DNA from: Knoellia sp031844405
Lineage (GTDB): Bacteria > Actinomycetota > Actinomycetes > Actinomycetales > Dermatophilaceae
Assembly (NCBI GenBank): GCA_031844405.1
Contig: JAUZVC010000001.1
Span: forward strand, 620,001-684,000
DNA: 64,000 nucleotides
Direction: 5' to 3'
Under the pieces are notes generated by a model. The model searched no databases, was not told the DNA's origin, and was given only the letters and a program-made list of their open reading frames with translations. Within the stretch, counting starts at the first letter, position 1. Every line of letters begins with the position of its first letter. Positions 60,472 through 64,000 of this stretch are shown here, one piece after another. A program made the position numbers and the translations under genes.

Positions 60472-61155
60472 TCAGGACCTCCGGGACGCGGTGGGGGTGG
60501 CAACGGCGGTGGCCGGCGCCTCGGAGGCGCTCGCGGCCGAGAAGGCGGTGAAGAGGTGGGCGAAGGCCTGCCGGAGGAGGTCGAGGTGGAGCCGGCGGGA
60601 TGCGTCGTCGACGACGCCGCCGGACTGCTCGAGCCACGCCTCGGTGGCGGCGTAGCCGGCGCCCATGACGGCGCGGGCGACGACCTGCGCATACATCGGG
60701 TCGACCCCGGGCGTGCGGTCGAGCAACGCCTGCTCGACCTGTGCGGTCTCGGCGAGCTGTGTCTCCACGAGGAAGTGGCGTGCCGCGGCGGACCCCGACG
60801 CCTGCGCGAGGACGATGGCGGCCTTCTCGAGCAGGTCGGCGTCGAATGGCTCACTGAGCACGGCTGCGAGCGAGTCCGGCACCGGCTCGTCGGTGGGGCG
60901 GGCGACGAACCGTTCGGCGAGCGCGGCGATCGTCGAGCGCATCCGCTCGTTGAGGACCATCTCGACGCGCGGGAAGTAGTTGAAGAACGTCCGGCGCGAC
61001 ACCTCGGCGCGCTCGGCGACCGCATCGGCCGTCACGGCGTCGAAGCCCCGCTCGGCCACGAGCTCCCACGCGGCCTGCTCGAGGCGGGCGGCGGTCCGCC
61101 GGCGGTTGCGCTCGCGCAGGCCGCCGATGACGCAGCTCGTGTCCTTCGTGCTCAT
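60472..61155 (-). CDS. TetR-family transcriptional regulator
   Basis: 227-aa repressor. The N-terminal TetR domain shows RTAARLEQAAWELVAERGF and the helix-turn-helix TADAVAERAEVSRRTFFNYF (about 43-62). The ligand-binding helices to residue about 205 are unassigned. First gene of the TetR-MMPL unit, so autoregulation plus control of the transporter is likely. A minus-strand TACCGT box lies eight bases before the ATG and a TGCAC-4-GTGCA palindrome 24 bp upstream. Confidence 0.9.
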   Translation of the reverse strand: MSTKDTSCVIGGLRERNRRRTAARLEQAAWELVAERGFDAVTADAVAERAEVSRRTFFNYFPRVEMVLNERMRSTIAALAERFVARPTDEPVPDSLAAVLSEPFDADLLEKAAIVLAQASGSAAARHFLVETQLAETAQVEQALLDRTPGVDPMYAQVVARAVMGAGYAATEAWLEQSGGVVDDASRRLHLDLLRQAFAHLFTAFSAASASEAPATAVATPTASRRS

Positions 61156-61178
61156 GACGGGCGACGGTACGCCGATTC

Positions 61179-61192
61179 TGCACTGCCGTGCA
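61179..61192. promoter_or_regulatory. putative TetR operator
   Basis: TGCAC-TGCC-GTGCA (61179-61192) is a short palindrome just upstream of the TetR-MMPL unit. A second ATGCA lies at about 61206. Weak but well placed. Confidence 0.3.
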
Positions 61193-61306
61193 ACTTTGCG
61201 TCGAGATGCAGGATTGCGTATGCCGTCCGCCCGGGTGCCGCTGACCCGATCGGGCTACCGCCCGGTCACCGAGCGAACTACTCGCGGTTGTGTCACCCTC
61301 TCGTCC

Positions 61307-62671
61307 ATGGGCGTGCGCGCGAGGGTCCCAGCAGTCGGTGTCGGTGCGGTCCTGGCCGCGGCCCTGGTCGCGACGGGGGTGGGCACTCCGGTGAGCGCCC
61401 AACCCTCGGCCGCGCGGGCGGCGGGGGCGATACCCGCAGTGACCTCGCCGGCACCCCGGCCCGAGTCGGAGGCGCCGCCGGACACCCGAGGCCCCCTGAG
61501 CACGGGCTGGCAGCGCAACTCGGGATCGACCTCTGGGAACCGCACCATCGCCCAGCGGCTCGCCGCAGCGGGCAGCGACCCGGCTCTGGGCAGCCGGGTG
61601 AGCGCCGTCGTCATCGACGCGACGACCGGAGCGGTGGTCTACAGCCGCAACGCCTCGCTCGCCCTCATGCCCGCCTCGAACCACAAGGTGACGACCGCCT
61701 TCGTCGCGATCGCCTCGATGCCCCGCACCAAGACCCTCACCACCCAGGTCCGGACCAACGCGAGCCGCAACACCGTCTGGCTCGTGGGCGGAGGCGACCC
61801 GGGCCTGAGCGTCGCGAAGGCCTACGAGATGGCGGCCACCACCCGTTCAGCGCTCGTCGCCGCCGGGGTGAGGTCGGTCGCCGTCCGCATCGACGACACG
61901 ATGTTCCCGCCGCCGACGATGGCGACAGGCTGGAAGACGAGCTACATGCCCGGTGACGTCGTCCCCGTGCGCGCCCTCGTCGTCGGCGGTCGCAACGCCA
62001 TGGACACCGGACTCGACGCCGGCGTCATCTTCGCCAACGAGCTCAAGCGCCTTGGGATCGCGGTGTCGTCGACCGTGCGCGGCACCCTGCCGTCGGGGAC
62101 GTCGACCGTCACCAGCGCGACCTCCTCCTACATCGGCACGCTCACCGCGCAGTTCCTCAACTCCTCGATCAACGACTACGCCGAGAACATCCACCGACAC
62201 TCCTCGCGGACGGCGGGCAAGGGCACGACGTGGGCGGCGGCCAACGGCCACGCCCTCGCGGTCCTGCGGGCGCGCGGGGTCAACACGACGGGCATGGCGA
62301 TCCACGACGGGTCGGGGCTGTCACGCTCGGACCGCTCGAGCGCGGCCACCATGGCGAGCGTCCTGCTGGCCGCACGGCGTGACCCGGCGGTCAACCAGGT
62401 CTTCACGTCGTCGGCGGGCCTGCCGGTCGCCGGTGTCTCCGGCACCCTCAAGTCTCGGTTCGCCGTGTCCGGCACGACCTGCGCGCGCGGTCTCGTCCGC
62501 GCCAAGACCGGCTGGCTCAGTGACGTCGTCTCGCTCTCGGGGACCGCCCGCGGCGTCGACGGCCGCGACCGCATCTTCTCGATCATCGAGAACGGCGCCC
62601 CCAACCCCACCGAGGCCCGCTACGCGATCGAGCGCTTCGCCGCCGCTGCCACGGGGTGCACATCCGGCTGA
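61307..62671 (+). CDS. dacB: D-alanyl-D-alanine carboxypeptidase/endopeptidase (PBP4 type, peptidase S13)
   Basis: Exported penicillin-binding peptidase of 454 aa that trims peptidoglycan peptides. A Sec signal peptide (cleavage near VSA at residue 30) is followed by an Ala/Pro-rich linker to about 70. The active-site motifs are Ser124-x-x-Lys127 (SNHK), Ser287-x-Asn289 (SIN) and Lys400-Thr-Gly (KTG), all intact. HDGSGLSRSDRSS before the KTG is typical of S13 enzymes. ATG 61307 is chosen because the signal peptide starts there; upstream in-frame sequence is antisense to the TetR gene. Divergent from TetR. Confidence 0.9.
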   Translation: MGVRARVPAVGVGAVLAAALVATGVGTPVSAQPSAARAAGAIPAVTSPAPRPESEAPPDTRGPLSTGWQRNSGSTSGNRTIAQRLAAAGSDPALGSRVSAVVIDATTGAVVYSRNASLALMPASNHKVTTAFVAIASMPRTKTLTTQVRTNASRNTVWLVGGGDPGLSVAKAYEMAATTRSALVAAGVRSVAVRIDDTMFPPPTMATGWKTSYMPGDVVPVRALVVGGRNAMDTGLDAGVIFANELKRLGIAVSSTVRGTLPSGTSTVTSATSSYIGTLTAQFLNSSINDYAENIHRHSSRTAGKGTTWAAANGHALAVLRARGVNTTGMAIHDGSGLSRSDRSSAATMASVLLAARRDPAVNQVFTSSAGLPVAGVSGTLKSRFAVSGTTCARGLVRAKTGWLSDVVSLSGTARGVDGRDRIFSIIENGAPNPTEARYAIERFAAAATGCTSG

Positions 62672-62795
62672 CGCCAACGCCCCACCGCGTTGGTTACTGG
62701 GGGTAGATTGGGCCGGTTGCCACACCCGCATAGTTGCCCTGCGCCGACGGTCACCGATGCCCGTCATCTCGCGCCCCTGCCCCCTGGAGGTCCAC

Positions 62796-64000
62796 GTGAC
62801 GACAACGACGTCCACCACCCGAGACGGGGCCATGCGCCTCGTCGCACCCCTCGCGCGCACAGCGCTGGCCCTCGCCGCGTCGATCGGCCTGGCTCTCGCC
62901 GCCACGGCACCGGCCCAGGCCCATGGTGACGCGCACAAGGACCGCACCCGCGCCGCCAGCATCACCGCCGCCTCCCTCCCCGCGCTCTCGGCGAAGAACG
63001 CGACCCTCGTGGACTCGGTCCCTGGCAAGGCCGGAATCTCCGGCTGCTTCATGCCCACCGCGCCGATCTTCGTGATGTCGTCGCTCGACTCGATCACGGT
63101 CTTCGACGCCAGCGACCCCCGCCACCCGGTCCAGCTCGGCGTCCTTCCGAACCTCGTCTTCGAGAACGAGGCGATGAACTGCGGTGAGCGCAAGGTCGGC
63201 CAGTCGGTCGAACGGTTCGCGCTCATCGGCGTCGACACCTACGACGTGTCGGCCGACATCGACCACACCTCGGAGGCGGCGGGCGGCAAGCAGCTCATCG
63301 TCGTCGACGTCACCGACCCGAAGGCCCCACGCCTGCGCTCGACGGCACCGGCCACGACCTCGACGCACACGGTCGCCTGCGTCGACGCCAAGGACTGCCG
63401 CTACGCCTACTCCGCCGGTGGACGGACGACCTTCTCGCTCATGGACCTCACCGACCTCGATGCCCCCGTCGAGGTCGACGCCGACCCCCAGGTCGCCGGC
63501 ACCCAGCCGCACGCCACCCCGACAGGTGGTCACAAGTGGAACTTCGACGACGCCGGCTTCGCCACGCACACCGGCTACAACGGGTCGGCCGTCTTCGACG
63601 TCCGCGACCCGCTCCACCCGGCACTGGTGACGACGACGGGAGCAGCCGGTCGGGGTCTCGCCGAGGACGGGACCAAGAACGGCTACAACGACTTCATCCA
63701 CCACAACTCCTCGCGGCCCAACGCCTCGGCCTTCCAGCCGGACGCGGCGCCCTCGTTCGCCAACGGCAACGTCCTGCTCGTGACCGAGGAGGACTACGAG
63801 GACGTGAACTGCTCGACCGCCGGCTCGTTCCAGACGTGGTGGGTCAAGCGGCTGGACGGCACCCCGGACGCCATCGTGCCGCTGGACAAGGTGGAGCTCG
63901 CCGACCTCGGCTCGTTCCCCTCGCCCGTCGGCGCGTTCTGCTCCGCCCACTGGTTCGACTGGCACCCGTCGGGCATCGTCACGGTCGGCTACTACGGGGG
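62796..64000 (+). CDS. secreted LVIVD-repeat protein (3' end outside window)
   Basis: Exported protein, 401 codons visible with no stop before the window ends. GTG 62796 follows GGAGG. A signal peptide with a long n-region (hydrophobic core about residues 18-42, cleavage near AQA) is followed by LVIVD-type repeats: VFDASDPRHPVQLG, LIVVDVTDPKAPRL, VFDVRDPLHPALV. These form propeller blades of unknown function in surface proteins. Cysteines are spaced as if disulfide-bonded (GC, NC, AC, DC). A TAGATT box at 62704 could be the -10, giving a leader of about 85 nt. Confidence 0.82.
   Translation, partial: MTTTTSTTRDGAMRLVAPLARTALALAASIGLALAATAPAQAHGDAHKDRTRAASITAASLPALSAKNATLVDSVPGKAGISGCFMPTAPIFVMSSLDSITVFDASDPRHPVQLGVLPNLVFENEAMNCGERKVGQSVERFALIGVDTYDVSADIDHTSEAAGGKQLIVVDVTDPKAPRLRSTAPATTSTHTVACVDAKDCRYAYSAGGRTTFSLMDLTDLDAPVEVDADPQVAGTQPHATPTGGHKWNFDDAGFATHTGYNGSAVFDVRDPLHPALVTTTGAAGRGLAEDGTKNGYNDFIHHNSSRPNASAFQPDAAPSFANGNVLLVTEEDYEDVNCSTAGSFQTWWVKRLDGTPDAIVPLDKVELADLGSFPSPVGAFCSAHWFDWHPSGIVTVGYYG

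Overview
The window is 64 kb of a high-GC (about 70% by eye), gene-dense bacterial chromosome, almost certainly actinobacterial. The evidence is the strong G/C third-position bias, a bacterial proteasome activator ending in GQYL, a diiron acyl-ACP desaturase, a Tat-exported PhoX-type protein, a probable type VII secretion substrate with a C-terminal YxxxD signal, and many genes whose start codon sits 6-7 nt after a TANNNT -10 hexamer (leaderless transcripts). I lean towards Micrococcales, perhaps Intrasporangiaceae, but that is an impression without a phylogenetic marker. I found no rRNA, tRNA, CRISPR array, insertion sequence, phage gene or origin. It reads as chromosomal backbone with a short odd patch at about 9.9-11.3 kb.

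Layout. 1-2.2 kb: the 3' part of an ArgP-like LysR regulator and an MFS exporter. 2.2-9.9 kb: a tightly packed plus-strand run of crotonase, molybdopterin oxidoreductase, acyl-CoA dehydrogenase, SDR, aminoglycoside-phosphotransferase-like kinase, histidine phosphatase and a second SDR. The ACAD/kinase/SDR part has the parts list of a 4-hydroxyacyl-CoA (levulinate Lva or ACAD10/11 type) catabolic pathway. 9.9-11.3 kb: a probable gene remnant, an orphan and a small secreted protein. 11.4-18.6 kb: GNAT, YhhN membrane protein, saccharopine-dehydrogenase-like reductase, GlgC-like nucleotidyltransferase, an extremely acidic repeat protein coupled to a JmjC/cupin hydroxylase, and an ABC-F ATPase. 18.7-30.2 kb: a polyol utilisation locus (xylB, two zinc alcohol dehydrogenases, a mannitol-dehydrogenase-family enzyme, two permeases, a binding lipoprotein, and a divergent SorC-type regulator), interrupted by a WXG/propeller/YxxxD protein gene. 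30.3-43.5 kb: mixed metabolic genes including an acyl-CoA ligase, a geranylgeranyl-reductase-family flavoprotein, a DUF998-metallophosphoesterase fusion, a cyclophilin with an eroded N-terminus, a KstD-like flavoprotein, the desaturase and the proteasome activator. 43.5-62.7 kb: three exporter modules, each with its own regulator (PadR with ABC/FtsX, MarR with an ABC half-transporter, TetR with MMPL), plus quinone oxidoreductase, MobA-like, PhoX, MFS/Usp, IclR/VOC and a PBP4-type peptidase. The window ends inside a secreted LVIVD-repeat protein.

The most unusual signal is a word, not a gene. The 8-mer GTATGCCG (CGGCATAC on the other strand) occurs 51 times by hand count, about once per 1.25 kb, where roughly two would be expected from base composition. 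It is split almost evenly between strands, is over-represented between genes, and in two places occurs as an inverted pair, once forming a perfect terminator hairpin. This is the behaviour of a DNA-uptake or HIP1-like genome-wide motif and I know of no description of it. Second-rank signals are the leaderless promoter set (including a 22-bp divergent intergenic with two overlapping -10 boxes), well-formed operators at the padR and desaturase promoters, and the translationally coupled acidic-protein/hydroxylase pair.
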